Shown here piece by piece: positions 26,249-33,865 of a DNA stretch of 64,000 bases. This DNA comes from Dorea sp. AF36-15AT (lineage in GTDB: Bacteria > Bacillota > Clostridia > Lachnospirales > Lachnospiraceae), in contig NZ_QUDV01000005.1 in the NCBI RefSeq assembly GCF_003477705.1, forward strand, positions 1-64,000. The letters are read 5' to 3'. Every line of letters starts with the position of its first letter. Positions within the stretch are counted from its first letter, which is position 1. The translations under genes were made by a program, and so were the position numbers. Below the pieces are notes generated by a model. It worked only from the letters and a program-made list of their open reading frames with translations. It did not search any database and was not told where the DNA came from.

Positions 26249-27010
26249 ATGGCAGATGTTTTTATAGAACTACATAGAAAAAATGCCAATCATGGCAGTA
26301 TTTTAAAAGAATATTATGCACGTTACCTTACTGATATTCGAAAAAATAGTCAAAGCACTGTAAAACATTATTTTGATGCACTTAATAATATTTCCAAACG
26401 ATTGAAAGAAAAAAGTTTGGTTCGGGAAAATATCTATGAGATTGCTGATATAGATACCCTATTTCAACTTAGGGATATTCTTTATAGCGATCCAGATTTT
26501 ATACAAGCAAATGAACGCGGCCGAAGAATGTACAGTGCGGGGTTGAATAATTATTGCAGATTTGCGAGTGGAGAGGGATTCTCTGAGATTGCAGAAAAAA
26601 TTAAAACATTTGATGTTCCAGTGTCAAAGGATCAAAATCTGACGATTACTAAAACAATATGGAAAAGATCAGGGGTTTTACGAATGCAGGCTTTTGAACT
26701 GGCAAATTATAAATGTGAGTTAAATAGTAAACACGAAACATTTATTGCAGAGAGTACTCATAAACCATATATGGAAGGTCATCATGCATTGCCAATGAGT
26801 TTACAGGATCAATTTACGGTTAGTTTAGATATATATTCGAACATTGTTTGCCTTTGTCCGCTATGTCATCGAAAAATTCATTACGGAATGGAAAATGAGA
26901 AAAGAATCATGCTAGATATTATATACGCAAAAAGGTCTTCTCGTTTGGCAAAAAGTGGGATAAGAATAAGTCAAGATGAGTTCGTTCGTTTTGCAAATCA
27001 CACATTTTAA
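26249..27010 (+). CDS. HNH endonuclease with helical N-terminal domain
   Basis: Start set at the ATG at 26249 behind GAAGGGTGATG; about 253 residues. The first 130 residues are helical and resemble a small DNA-binding or core-binding bundle (ARYLTDIRKNSQSTVKHYF). An HNH nuclease follows: YKCELN, MEGHHALPMS near 176 with the catalytic His, and CLCPLCHRKIHYG near 208 with CxxC zinc ligands. HNH partners of C5 methylases are commonly the restriction subunit. It is the last gene of the island operon, 25 bases after the methyltransferase, before about 550 bases of mostly empty DNA. Confidence 0.82.
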   Translation: MADVFIELHRKNANHGSILKEYYARYLTDIRKNSQSTVKHYFDALNNISKRLKEKSLVRENIYEIADIDTLFQLRDILYSDPDFIQANERGRRMYSAGLNNYCRFASGEGFSEIAEKIKTFDVPVSKDQNLTITKTIWKRSGVLRMQAFELANYKCELNSKHETFIAESTHKPYMEGHHALPMSLQDQFTVSLDIYSNIVCLCPLCHRKIHYGMENEKRIMLDIIYAKRSSRLAKSGIRISQDEFVRFANHTF

Positions 27011-27558
27011 TGTTTGGCGTAAAACATGATTTCATCAGCCGGAGGAAGAGAAGTTAATGAAACGAGGAAGTGCAATAATAATTCATGGTGGCAAAGATGT
27101 TATGCTTATTTAGATTATTTCGTATTGAGCATGTTAAGAAAATATTTGAAAATAATTGAATTATCTGTGGTTTCAATAAAATTAATTCTATAGTAAAAAT
27201 ATACTGTCTAGACGGCTACTTTTTAAGCTCTTATTCGTAAGAAAGACAATAATAGGCTAAAATTGGGAAAGCCCCATTTGGGGCTTATATGTTTATTTCC
27301 CAATATGTTGCAACCAGAGCAAGATTCACCCGTGTATTACAGTATTGTCATTTTGACAAGTTTGTACTATTCACGTTTTTTGAACTTGATGAGGATTACG
27401 TCCCCATATCCACGTGCAAATATAATTGTTGGCAATTACATTTTAGCACATACGCAAGCTCATCAGAGTAAGCGTCACAGATAACAAAATAATGAAAATC
27501 GTGATAAGGTATAGGCGAAATATCTATACAGAATTATTAAATTTATAGGAGCAGAAAA
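27011..27558. other. Intergenic region at the right end of the restriction island
   Basis: No credible gene of normal size. An 18-codon frame (27057-27113) follows a good GGAGGAAGAG site and may be a relic. An AAGCCCC/GGGGCTT hairpin with a T-rich tail (27269-27292) looks like the island terminator. GACGGCTACTTTTT at 27211 repeats, with one mismatch, the arm of the nadE terminator at 15826, which might mark the other edge. TTGTCA/TGACAAG around 27344 is a small palindrome. The rest appears degenerate. Confidence 0.5.
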
Positions 27559-28083
27559 ATGAACGACACATTAAAAATCTTAGAATCTAGAAGAAGTTGT
27601 AGAAATTTCACCAGCGAGAAAATGGTATCCGAAGAGGACATTCAGGCGATTATCGAAGCCGGAACTTACGCACCATCTGGCATGGGAAGACAGAGTTCTA
27701 TTATTATTGCGGTAACGAATAAGGAATTAAGAGATCAGTTATCTGCAGAGAATGCGAAGATTATGGGAGCGGATACAGATCCGTTTTATGGAGCACCAGT
27801 GATTCTGGTTGTTCTTGCGGATAAGGATATTCCGACATATAAGTATGATGGATCGCTTGTGATGGGGAATCTTTTGAATGCGGCAACGAGTCTTGGACTT
27901 GGCAGTATTTGGGTTCACAGAGCGAAGGAAGAGTTTGAGTCAGAATTTGGTAAGAAGATTCTTGCTGATCTTGGCATTGAAGGCAATTATGAAGGCATCG
28001 GACATTGTGCTATTGGATACACAGCTGCACCAGCCAATGCGCCTGCGCCAAGAAAAGATAATTACGTTTATTATGTAAGGTAG
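27559..28083 (+). CDS. Nitroreductase-family protein
   Basis: 174 residues of the FMN-dependent nitroreductase fold: N-terminal RRSCRNFTSEKMV with the phosphate-binding Arg residues, GTYAPSGMGRQSS for the isoalloxazine, and GLGSIWVHRA plus CAIGY at the C-terminal half. These proteins reduce nitroaromatics, quinones or other small molecules with NAD(P)H. A good GGAGCAGAAAA site precedes the ATG. Codon use resembles the housekeeping genes, so the accessory island probably ends just before it. The next gene begins 9 bases downstream. Confidence 0.85.
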   Translation: MNDTLKILESRRSCRNFTSEKMVSEEDIQAIIEAGTYAPSGMGRQSSIIIAVTNKELRDQLSAENAKIMGADTDPFYGAPVILVVLADKDIPTYKYDGSLVMGNLLNAATSLGLGSIWVHRAKEEFESEFGKKILADLGIEGNYEGIGHCAIGYTAAPANAPAPRKDNYVYYVR

Positions 28084-28092
28084 AAAATACGG

Positions 28093-28776
28093 ATGTTAGG
28101 AAATACAAAAGGAAAGCAGTTATATAATTACACACCTGATTATGTGTTGTTTGATCTGGAGACTACAGGCATTTCGCGTAATACGGATGAGGTGATTGAG
28201 ATTTCGGCGGTGAAGGTCAGAAATGGCAGGGTAGTAGATGAATTCAGCCATCTGGTTAATCCGGGTAAATCGATTCCGTATGCGGCAAGTATGGTGAATA
28301 ATATCACGAATCAGATGGTGAGAAATGCACCTCATTTTGACCGTGTGTTGGAATATTTCGTGAATTTCATAGAGGATGATACTCTGGTCGGGCACAATAT
28401 TTGCAGTTTTGATATGGCGTTTATATATCGAGATTGTGAACGTTATCTGGGGAAGATCATTTCCAATGATTACATAGATACGCTCCGACTTGCCAGGAAA
28501 GTCTTTCCGGATTGGAAGCATCGGAGATTATCCGATCTTGCGGAACATTATGGAATTTCTACGGAGGGTGCGCACAGAGCGCTTGCCGATTGCAGGATGA
28601 ATCAGAAAATATTTGAATATTTGGGAAAAGAGCTTGCAGGTAAGCAGTTGAAGGTGCAAAATAATACCAGGATTTGTCCAAAATGTCATTTGCCTATGCA
28701 GAGACGGAATGGCAGATTCGGTGAATTCTGGGGATGTACAGGATTCCCGAAGTGCAGACATACAGAAAACATATAG
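28093..28776 (+). CDS. DEDDh 3'-5' exonuclease with C-terminal zinc ribbon
   Basis: 227 residues. The exonuclease domain carries FDLETTGIS (D and E), HNICSFDMAF (D) and HRALADCRM (H and D), the DEDDh set of the DnaQ/epsilon family. The last 40 residues hold CPKCH and CTGFPKC, a topoisomerase-type C4 zinc ribbon. That tail often binds single-stranded nucleic acid. Probable role in DNA or RNA end trimming; not fused to a polymerase. It is close behind nitroreductase and 28 bases before a small HTH regulator. Confidence 0.85.
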   Translation: MLGNTKGKQLYNYTPDYVLFDLETTGISRNTDEVIEISAVKVRNGRVVDEFSHLVNPGKSIPYAASMVNNITNQMVRNAPHFDRVLEYFVNFIEDDTLVGHNICSFDMAFIYRDCERYLGKIISNDYIDTLRLARKVFPDWKHRRLSDLAEHYGISTEGAHRALADCRMNQKIFEYLGKELAGKQLKVQNNTRICPKCHLPMQRRNGRFGEFWGCTGFPKCRHTENI

Positions 28777-28803
28777 AATACATCAAAAATAGGAGGGCGA
28801 GCT

Positions 28804-29106
28804 ATGTTTCCAATTATTGACAGAAAAAGAACCGGAATCAGATTGCGAAGAATTATGGACGAGCGTGGATTATCTATAAAAGATGTCCAGCAGTATCTGG
28901 AACTCGGAAGTGTTCAGAGTGTCTATCATTGGCTGAATGGACTTAGCATGCCGACGATTGATAATCTGTATGCACTCAGTGAATTGTTTCAGATGCCGAT
29001 AGATGATTTGGTGTGTGGGAATAGGGACAATGTTTTTGCGTATAAGTCTGATTCACAATGTGAACGTATTAGTGCTTATTACGAAAGACTTAATAAAGCA
29101 GCATAA
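28804..29106 (+). CDS. XRE-family HTH regulator
   Basis: 100 residues with a Cro/CI-type helix-turn-helix near residues 12-65 (SIKDVQQYLELGSVQSVYHWLNG split by a long recognition helix) and a short C-terminal tail with Cys and Tyr residues. A GGAGGGC site precedes the ATG. No partner toxin is adjacent; likely a DNA-binding regulator of unknown targets. Confidence 0.8.
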   Translation: MFPIIDRKRTGIRLRRIMDERGLSIKDVQQYLELGSVQSVYHWLNGLSMPTIDNLYALSELFQMPIDDLVCGNRDNVFAYKSDSQCERISAYYERLNKAA

Positions 29107-29225
29107 ATTTGTCGGAGAGAGTACGGCAAATGCTTTTATACTACAAGTTCAATGACAAGTGAGACATTCTCCCTTACAATGATTTCTATGAAGCAGGTAG
29201 AGATGATTGTGAGGGAGGATTTTTT

Positions 29226-29888
29226 ATGAGCGAGAAGATATTAGTAACACAGGCTTTAGATGAGAGAGATCTGTTAGTGAAGAAGATCAATGATAAGATT
29301 GCGAAGGCCAGCTTTGTAGATACGATTAAGCCGAATGAGGATAAGGTATATGCAAAGAGAATTGATAAAGCAGAGTATGCAAAGGAAGCAGAAGCTGCAT
29401 ACCAGCAGATCAACGATCTGATCAGGCGCTTTCAATTGATCGACGCTGCTATTGTGGAGTCCAATGCGAAGACAGAAGTTAATACTTCCTATGGAACATT
29501 CACGGTTGCAGGAGCTATTTCACTCAGAAGCAGACTTCGTGGAATGGATGCTTATGATGGAGAGGCGGACTTTGAAGGAAGACTGAAGAACAAATTGAAT
29601 CATGAATATTCTGAACGGGTTCAATTTTGTGATATGAAGAACGGACAGCTTCAGTCCACAGCCGAGAGTATGCGTCTGAGCATTTTAGGGCGCGATGCGA
29701 AAGCAAAGGATGACAAGCCGTTAGGCGTGGTTGATGCATATATGAAGGAGAATACGACTGAACTTGTGGATCCTTTGGATGTAAAGAAGAAGGTCGACAT
29801 GTTGGAAGAGAAGCGGAATATTCTGCTCACAGAACTGGATACGCAGATCAAAGTGTCCAATGCAACCACATTTATCGAGATAGCATAA
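29226..29888 (+). CDS. Helical protein of unknown function
   Basis: 220 residues, soluble, Lys/Glu/Asp-rich, with long predicted coiled-coil-like helices at both ends (ALDERDLLVKKINDKIAKA and KKKVDMLEEKRNILLTELD) and a short beta-like middle (TSYGTFTVAGAISL). The layout resembles phage-associated or DIP1984-like helical proteins, but no family was recognised with confidence. It has a strong GGGAGGA site. The 119 bases before it hold no gene. Confidence 0.55.
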   Translation: MSEKILVTQALDERDLLVKKINDKIAKASFVDTIKPNEDKVYAKRIDKAEYAKEAEAAYQQINDLIRRFQLIDAAIVESNAKTEVNTSYGTFTVAGAISLRSRLRGMDAYDGEADFEGRLKNKLNHEYSERVQFCDMKNGQLQSTAESMRLSILGRDAKAKDDKPLGVVDAYMKENTTELVDPLDVKKKVDMLEEKRNILLTELDTQIKVSNATTFIEIA

Positions 29889-30259
29889 TCATATTGCCTG
29901 CATTACGAAAATTCCGAACTTAGTTTCCCTGTAACAGGGTTAAGTTACGTGAAGAATATGCAAATTCTATTAGGATGGATAGTATAAGAGCTGTTAATCG
30001 TTTTGGATTTTGTTTAAACTTTGAATTGTGAATCGTTAATGATTTTGTTCTTGAATGGTCATGTGTGAATGGACAACTTTTCTTCAGGTATAGAGATATG
30101 CTGAAATCCATGAAACAGGTTAAGGTGTTAAACTAATTGACCGGGGATCAGCCTCATGGCTGTAATGCAGGCAATAAGATGAATAAAGGCCGTGGCGGAA
30201 GCTGCGGCTTTTGCTATAATAGGATAAGGTGTTATGATGAATGCAAGGAGGTATTGTGT
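29889..30259. other. Gene-free region before the macro-domain gene
   Basis: No supported gene. Near the right end GCCGTGGC-GGAA-GCTGCGGC followed by TTTT looks like a terminator (about 30188-30211), and the overlapping TGCTATAAT is an extended -10 likely to drive the macro-domain gene at 30260. Confidence 0.5.
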
Positions 30260-30787
30260 ATGAATTGTTGTATACAGACAGTACAGGGAGATATTACAAA
30301 AGTTGATGATGTGGAAGCAATCGTGAATGCAGCGAATAACAGTTTGCTTGGCGGTGGCGGCGTGGATGGTGCGATTCATCGGGCAGCTGGTCCGGAACTT
30401 CTGGCAGAATGTCGTACCTTACATGGTTGTGATACAGGGGAAGCCAAGATTACCAAGGCATATAAGCTGCCTTGTAAATATGTAATCCATACAGTTGGAC
30501 CGATCTGGTATGGAGGTAATGATGGTGAGCCGGAGCTGTTAGCAAATGCGTATCGCAATTCGCTGCAATGTGGGGTAGATCATGGAATTAAGACAATCGC
30601 ATTTTCTGCTATTTCAACAGGTGTTTACGGTTATCCGATAGATAAGGCAGCAGTTGTTGCGGTCGATACAGTGAAGGAATTTATCAGAGAGCATCCTGGC
30701 AAGATAGAACTTGTGAGGTTTGTGTTGTTCAGCGCAGATGTGCTGGCGGCATATGAAAAAGTGATAGGGGAAAGAACTATTTTATAA
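30260..30787 (+). CDS. Macro-domain ADP-ribose hydrolase (YmdB-like)
   Basis: Start set at the ATG at 30260, 8 bases after AAGGAGG; the longer frame lacks a site. About 175 residues forming one macro domain: [20 protein letters not shown], the phosphate loop [14 protein letters not shown], and the second loop [11 protein letters not shown]. This is the O-acetyl-ADP-ribose deacetylase / ADP-ribosyl-hydrolase type, with the catalytic Asn-Asp pair (AANN...GGGVD) intact. It removes ADP-ribose or acetyl-ADP-ribose marks. A second macro-domain protein lies 3.6 kb downstream. Confidence 0.92.
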   Translation: MNCCIQTVQGDITKVDDVEAIVNAANNSLLGGGGVDGAIHRAAGPELLAECRTLHGCDTGEAKITKAYKLPCKYVIHTVGPIWYGGNDGEPELLANAYRNSLQCGVDHGIKTIAFSAISTGVYGYPIDKAAVVAVDTVKEFIREHPGKIELVRFVLFSADVLAAYEKVIGERTIL

Positions 30788-30853
30788 ATGTAACTTAAAA
30801 AGTGTTACAATTATAAATGGTACTAGAAATATTCGAAGCGGAGTATAAGATAG

Positions 30854-31627
30854 TTGGATAATAGTATATTTTTAAAAGGGAAAAACAAAGGAATTAATAA
30901 GGAATTAAGGGGTAATGTGGCATTTTGCTATATTCTTGTGGATGAACAGGCAGGGCGGTGGAGTGCTGCGGATGAAAATGCGGTGGTCAATACGATTCGC
31001 CAGACCTCATCCTGGCTGATGCAGGAAGCGGGCAAGAAAAATGTGACATTGAATATCCGGAATTTTGTATTTCGCAGTAAGAGCGATGTGCATGTAGATC
31101 TTGGTATGTCGAATGCCTGGGTGAAACAGGTGATGCAGAATACGAAGTATGCATCAATCACAGAATTGCGTAATCACTTTAAAAATGAAAAACGATTTGA
31201 TGATGTAGCTGTGATTTTTCTATTCCGATATGAGGAGAGGTCTTTTGCCTCGAGGCAGGTTGCGCTGGGAGAGGGCGAAGAATATGCCACAGTCTTTTAT
31301 GGAGAAAAATGCAATACATTTATCCATGAGATCTGTCATTTATATGGTGCCTGTGATTTGTATTATACGGATTTTGTAAAGGAAAAAGTCAGACGATACC
31401 TGGGCGGAAGTATTATGTGTTCCAATGTGCTGTATGTGGATGATGTGACAGCTTACGTGATTGGCTGGCAGAAAGAATTGACAGATATGGCGAAAGCATT
31501 TCTTCAGGAAACAATGCATATTACGGAAGCAGAATGGTATGCAGCTCTGGTGTGTTACAGTATGCTTCCGGTGATAAATATCAGGGAGAATTTCGGCATG
31601 GCAAGCCGGAAGGTCAGGGTGTGCTGA
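30854..31627 (+). CDS. Metallopeptidase-like domain, frame-broken before a MORN tail
   Basis: 257 residues in frame from a TTG behind GCGGAG. A HEICHLYGACD motif near residue 155 is a zincin HExxH with a further Asp/His nearby, so a metalloprotease-like fold is likely. The last 28 residues are the out-of-frame reading of a MORN repeat that continues in the -1 frame (31534-31761); that frame is open back to 31444. Thus the original gene was probably one protein, peptidase plus MORN repeats, now split by a frameshift, or joined by programmed slippage. The family is not recognised beyond HExxH. Confidence 0.5.
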   Translation: MDNSIFLKGKNKGINKELRGNVAFCYILVDEQAGRWSAADENAVVNTIRQTSSWLMQEAGKKNVTLNIRNFVFRSKSDVHVDLGMSNAWVKQVMQNTKYASITELRNHFKNEKRFDDVAVIFLFRYEERSFASRQVALGEGEEYATVFYGEKCNTFIHEICHLYGACDLYYTDFVKEKVRRYLGGSIMCSNVLYVDDVTAYVIGWQKELTDMAKAFLQETMHITEAEWYAALVCYSMLPVINIRENFGMASRKVRVC

Positions 31628-31761
31628 ATTATACGAATGGAGATCATTATGAAGGCGCTTTTATGAATGGTACATTTGAAGGGAAAGGCGTGTACTATTT
31701 TCATACGGGTGGGAAAAAGAAAGGCATTTGGAAAAATGGTAAATATTTGCGGAGATTTTAG
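31534..31761 (+). CDS. MORN-repeat tail of the preceding gene
   Basis: 75 residues with three MORN repeats (GDKYQGEFRHGKPEGQG, GDHYEGAFMNGTFEGKG and a degenerate last one). MORN repeats mediate protein or lipid contact. It lies in the -1 frame relative to the peptidase and has no ribosome site of its own, so it reads best as the detached C-terminus of that protein. Confidence 0.5.
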   Translation: MVCSSGVLQYASGDKYQGEFRHGKPEGQGVLNYTNGDHYEGAFMNGTFEGKGVYYFHTGGKKKGIWKNGKYLRRF

Positions 31762-32123
31762 ATAGTCTCCGCATTCTTTGCATTTCGAATCCGCTCCATG
31801 GTATCGAGTTGTTCGGCTTTTTCGAAAATCTCGGTTTTCCAGGCAGCGAATTCTTCCTGAAAAAGTTCTTCGGATATAGAGTTTTTTCTGGAGAGAAGTT
31901 CTGCCCAGCCGCTGATGAATTCAGTGATGAAATTGCCATAGGCAGTAAGAGAGTTATTGTCATTGAAGGATATCTGAGCCGTGGTCATATCCATTTCATA
32001 ATAGCCACCCCAGACATTGCATTCGAGTTCTTCAACATTTGTATTCATAGAGAAGGGTTCTTTTTCATACAGACCCAAAGGCATATCGGCGATATTTTTT
32101 CTGTTTATTTCAATGTTACTCAT
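31758..32123 (-). CDS. Small soluble protein of unknown function
   Basis: Start set at MSNIEIN (32123), behind AAAAGGAGTATCT on the minus strand. 121 residues, acidic, with an N-terminal beta-rich half containing WGGYYEMDM and a long amphipathic helix at the end (FAAWKTEIFEKAEQLDTM). No known domain recognised. Its 3' end touches the stop of the MORN frame on the opposite strand. Confidence 0.55.
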   Translation of the reverse strand: MSNIEINRKNIADMPLGLYEKEPFSMNTNVEELECNVWGGYYEMDMTTAQISFNDNNSLTAYGNFITEFISGWAELLSRKNSISEELFQEEFAAWKTEIFEKAEQLDTMERIRNAKNAETI

Positions 32124-32291
32124 ATAGATACTCCTTTTGTGTGAAATTATTGCACTTATTATACCATAGGTCTGATGGATTTGCATGTGAAGAGAGAAGA
32201 TGCTATAGTTACCTAAAACGAAATTTTAAAGGGCTGAAAAGCCTGTGATTTCAACAAAAAGACTTAATTATATGAGGAGGATGTGAAACAA

Positions 32292-32657
32292 ATGGAATTC
32301 TTAGTTGTAGCCCTGGGTGGAGCTGTGGGAGCAATGGCCCGATATGCGATAAGCCTTATACCTGTTAAAAGCGGATTTCCGTTTCTGACGTTGGCGACAA
32401 ATATTATGGGAGCGCTTCTGATAGGATTTGTTGTTGGTATCGCAAGCGGTAAGAATGAGGTATCGGAAAATACGATATTGTTTTGGAAAACAGGGGTATG
32501 TGGTGGTTTTACAACCTTTTCAACATTTTCTTTAGAAGCATACAATTTGTTTGAGGATAATCAATATACAGCTGGAGGAGCGTATGTGTTATTAAGCTGT
32601 TGTAGTTGCATATTGGGAGTGCTGTGTGGCAAAAAATTATCAGCTCTTATTAGATAA
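32292..32657 (+). CDS. crcB: Fluoride channel FluC/CrcB
   Basis: 121 residues, four membrane helices, with the family signatures GGAVGAMARYAIS at the N-terminus, the TNIMGALLIGF helix that lines the pore, and GVCGGFTTFSTFSLE with the Phe box and Na+ site. It exports fluoride as a dual-topology dimer. The ATG at 32292 is preferred over a GTG nine bases upstream, because GAGGAGG sits too close to the GTG. Many Firmicutes have two adjacent copies; only one is here. No fluoride riboswitch could be recognised upstream. Confidence 0.93.
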   Translation: MEFLVVALGGAVGAMARYAISLIPVKSGFPFLTLATNIMGALLIGFVVGIASGKNEVSENTILFWKTGVCGGFTTFSTFSLEAYNLFEDNQYTAGGAYVLLSCCSCILGVLCGKKLSALIR

Positions 32658-32724
32658 CAGAATATGATTTGAGCCGAGAAAACGTTGTGTATTCCGTAGC
32701 TTATAGTTATCAAAAAGAAAACAA

Positions 32725-33282
32725 CTATTCTCGCGATTCAAGTGTCCAGTGGACAAGATCATCGAATATCCACTCGAAGTGATTAACATATTCATCTACG
32801 TCAGGTTTAGGCTGCATGTAATTAAATTTAAGGAAATATCCGGCTAATGCGAATCTGCAGAATTCGGCCGTAGATTGGATTTGTTCGTCTGAAAGATATT
32901 TTCCTGCATCTTCCAACTGCTTTTTGATATATTTGATGATTGAATCCTCTGTTTTAATAAAGAAGTGGTATTCTAGTTGTTCTTTGGATAGCGAAGAGAG
33001 AATATGATTTATAATCTTAGGGTATTCCTTACATGCTTGAAATATCGCTTTCATTTCGGCTTTTAAATCTGTTGGATCTTCTAGTGTTTTGACCAGTTTA
33101 TCTATTTCATACTGTATCCATTTATCAAGCAACTCATATAAATCTTGAAAGTGATAGTAGAAAGTGTTATGGTTGATTTCACACCTTTTAACAAGAGCCA
33201 GCACAGTAATCTTGTCAAAGGGCATTTCTTCGATCATCTCGCTAAAGGTTTGCATGATTGTTTTCATCGTTAACATAGACAT
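32725..33282 (-). CDS. TetR-family regulator
   Basis: 185 residues from MSMLTMK (33282), behind AGGAGGAATTGTCT. The N-terminal HTH reads KITVLALVKRCEINHNTFYYHF, a TetR recognition helix. The C-terminal region is helical and ends DDLVHWTL, like DhaS/TetR_C_33-type ligand domains. Its promoter region carries TTGAAGATTTTGTCCA (33340-33355), a near copy of a box upstream of the 51-residue gene at 33444, suggesting that it controls both itself and that gene. Confidence 0.85.
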   Translation of the reverse strand: MSMLTMKTIMQTFSEMIEEMPFDKITVLALVKRCEINHNTFYYHFQDLYELLDKWIQYEIDKLVKTLEDPTDLKAEMKAIFQACKEYPKIINHILSSLSKEQLEYHFFIKTEDSIIKYIKKQLEDAGKYLSDEQIQSTAEFCRFALAGYFLKFNYMQPKPDVDEYVNHFEWIFDDLVHWTLESRE

Positions 33283-33374
33283 AGACAATTCCTCCTGATG
33301 CATCTTCTTTAGTACCACACATTTATAGAATATGCCTATTTGAAGATTTTGTCCATATCAATATATGACATAGA

Positions 33375-33428
33375 AAAAATTCCTGCTTACATAGAGGCTC
33401 TTTGCTCTCTATGTAAGCAGGAATTTTT
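33375..33428 (-). terminator. Strong intrinsic terminator
   Basis: A near-perfect stem of about 20 bp (AATTCCTGCTTACATAGAG pairs with its complement) around GCTCTTTGCT, with T runs on both sides. It ends the small gene at 33444-33599 and insulates the TetR gene. Confidence 0.9.
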
Positions 33429-33443
33429 CTATTAAGCTAAACA

Positions 33444-33599
33444 TTATGCAATGAACTCCCAGTGACCATCCTTAAATGTCCACTCTTCTTCAAGGTTGTT
33501 TTCAAACAGTACAGTATAAACACCTTCTGTATCAGCCTTTGGATGAACCTCTACTACCTTCGTACCTACTTTTTTCTCGATTTCACTATAATCAGACAT
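33444..33599 (-). CDS. 51-residue acidic protein, unknown function
   Basis: A short frame supported by an AGAGGAGGAAAAAGAG ribosome site, a strong terminator directly downstream and a possible operator upstream. The protein opens MSDYSEIEKKVGTKVVEV and ends EEWTFKDGHWEFIA. It has alternating charged and aromatic residues like a small beta-sheet domain, and no membrane segment. Function unknown; the paired TetR box suggests a role in the same stress response. Confidence 0.65.
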   Translation of the reverse strand: MSDYSEIEKKVGTKVVEVHPKADTEGVYTVLFENNLEEEWTFKDGHWEFIA

Positions 33600-33675
33600 C
33601 TCTTTTTCCTCCTCTCGAGAATCTCTATTCGTTATTATTATAATAAGACTTAGGTGGTATTTATCATATATCCAG

Positions 33676-33720
33676 ATTGTCTGAATTGTCCTAAAACAGA
33701 CAATTTGAAGAATCTGTCCA
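33676..33720. promoter_or_regulatory. Inverted repeat and TetR-like box upstream of the 51-residue gene
   Basis: ATTGTCTG (33676) pairs with CAGACAAT (33697) and is followed by TTGAAGAATCTGTCCA (33705-33720), which matches 14 of 16 bases with TTGAAGATTTTGTCCA at 33340 in front of the TetR gene. Confidence 0.4.
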
Positions 33721-33865
33721 AAATGCAGAATCAGAATTCATTATTCACGCTGTATTATTCCGTTATCATTGATATTGTTCCGCTAAAGAAGTATACTTTA
33801 TCTTAGATTGGAGCGATAATCTGTGTTTATGACGGTAAAACAGAATCTGAACAGGGAGGTCATCT

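Noticed and set aside
15924..27010. The island as an intact conjugative transposon
   Set aside because: No integrase, relaxase or transfer genes are present; only an excisionase-like relic is seen.
27263..27484. Overlapping 60- and 73-codon frames after the restriction island
   Set aside because: No ribosome site, odd composition, in degenerate DNA that starts with a terminator hairpin; more likely non-coding.
32150..32280. Fluoride riboswitch in front of crcB
   Set aside because: I looked for the GG.GAUGG...CC core and the distal pseudoknot and did not find them; only a ribosome site is clear.
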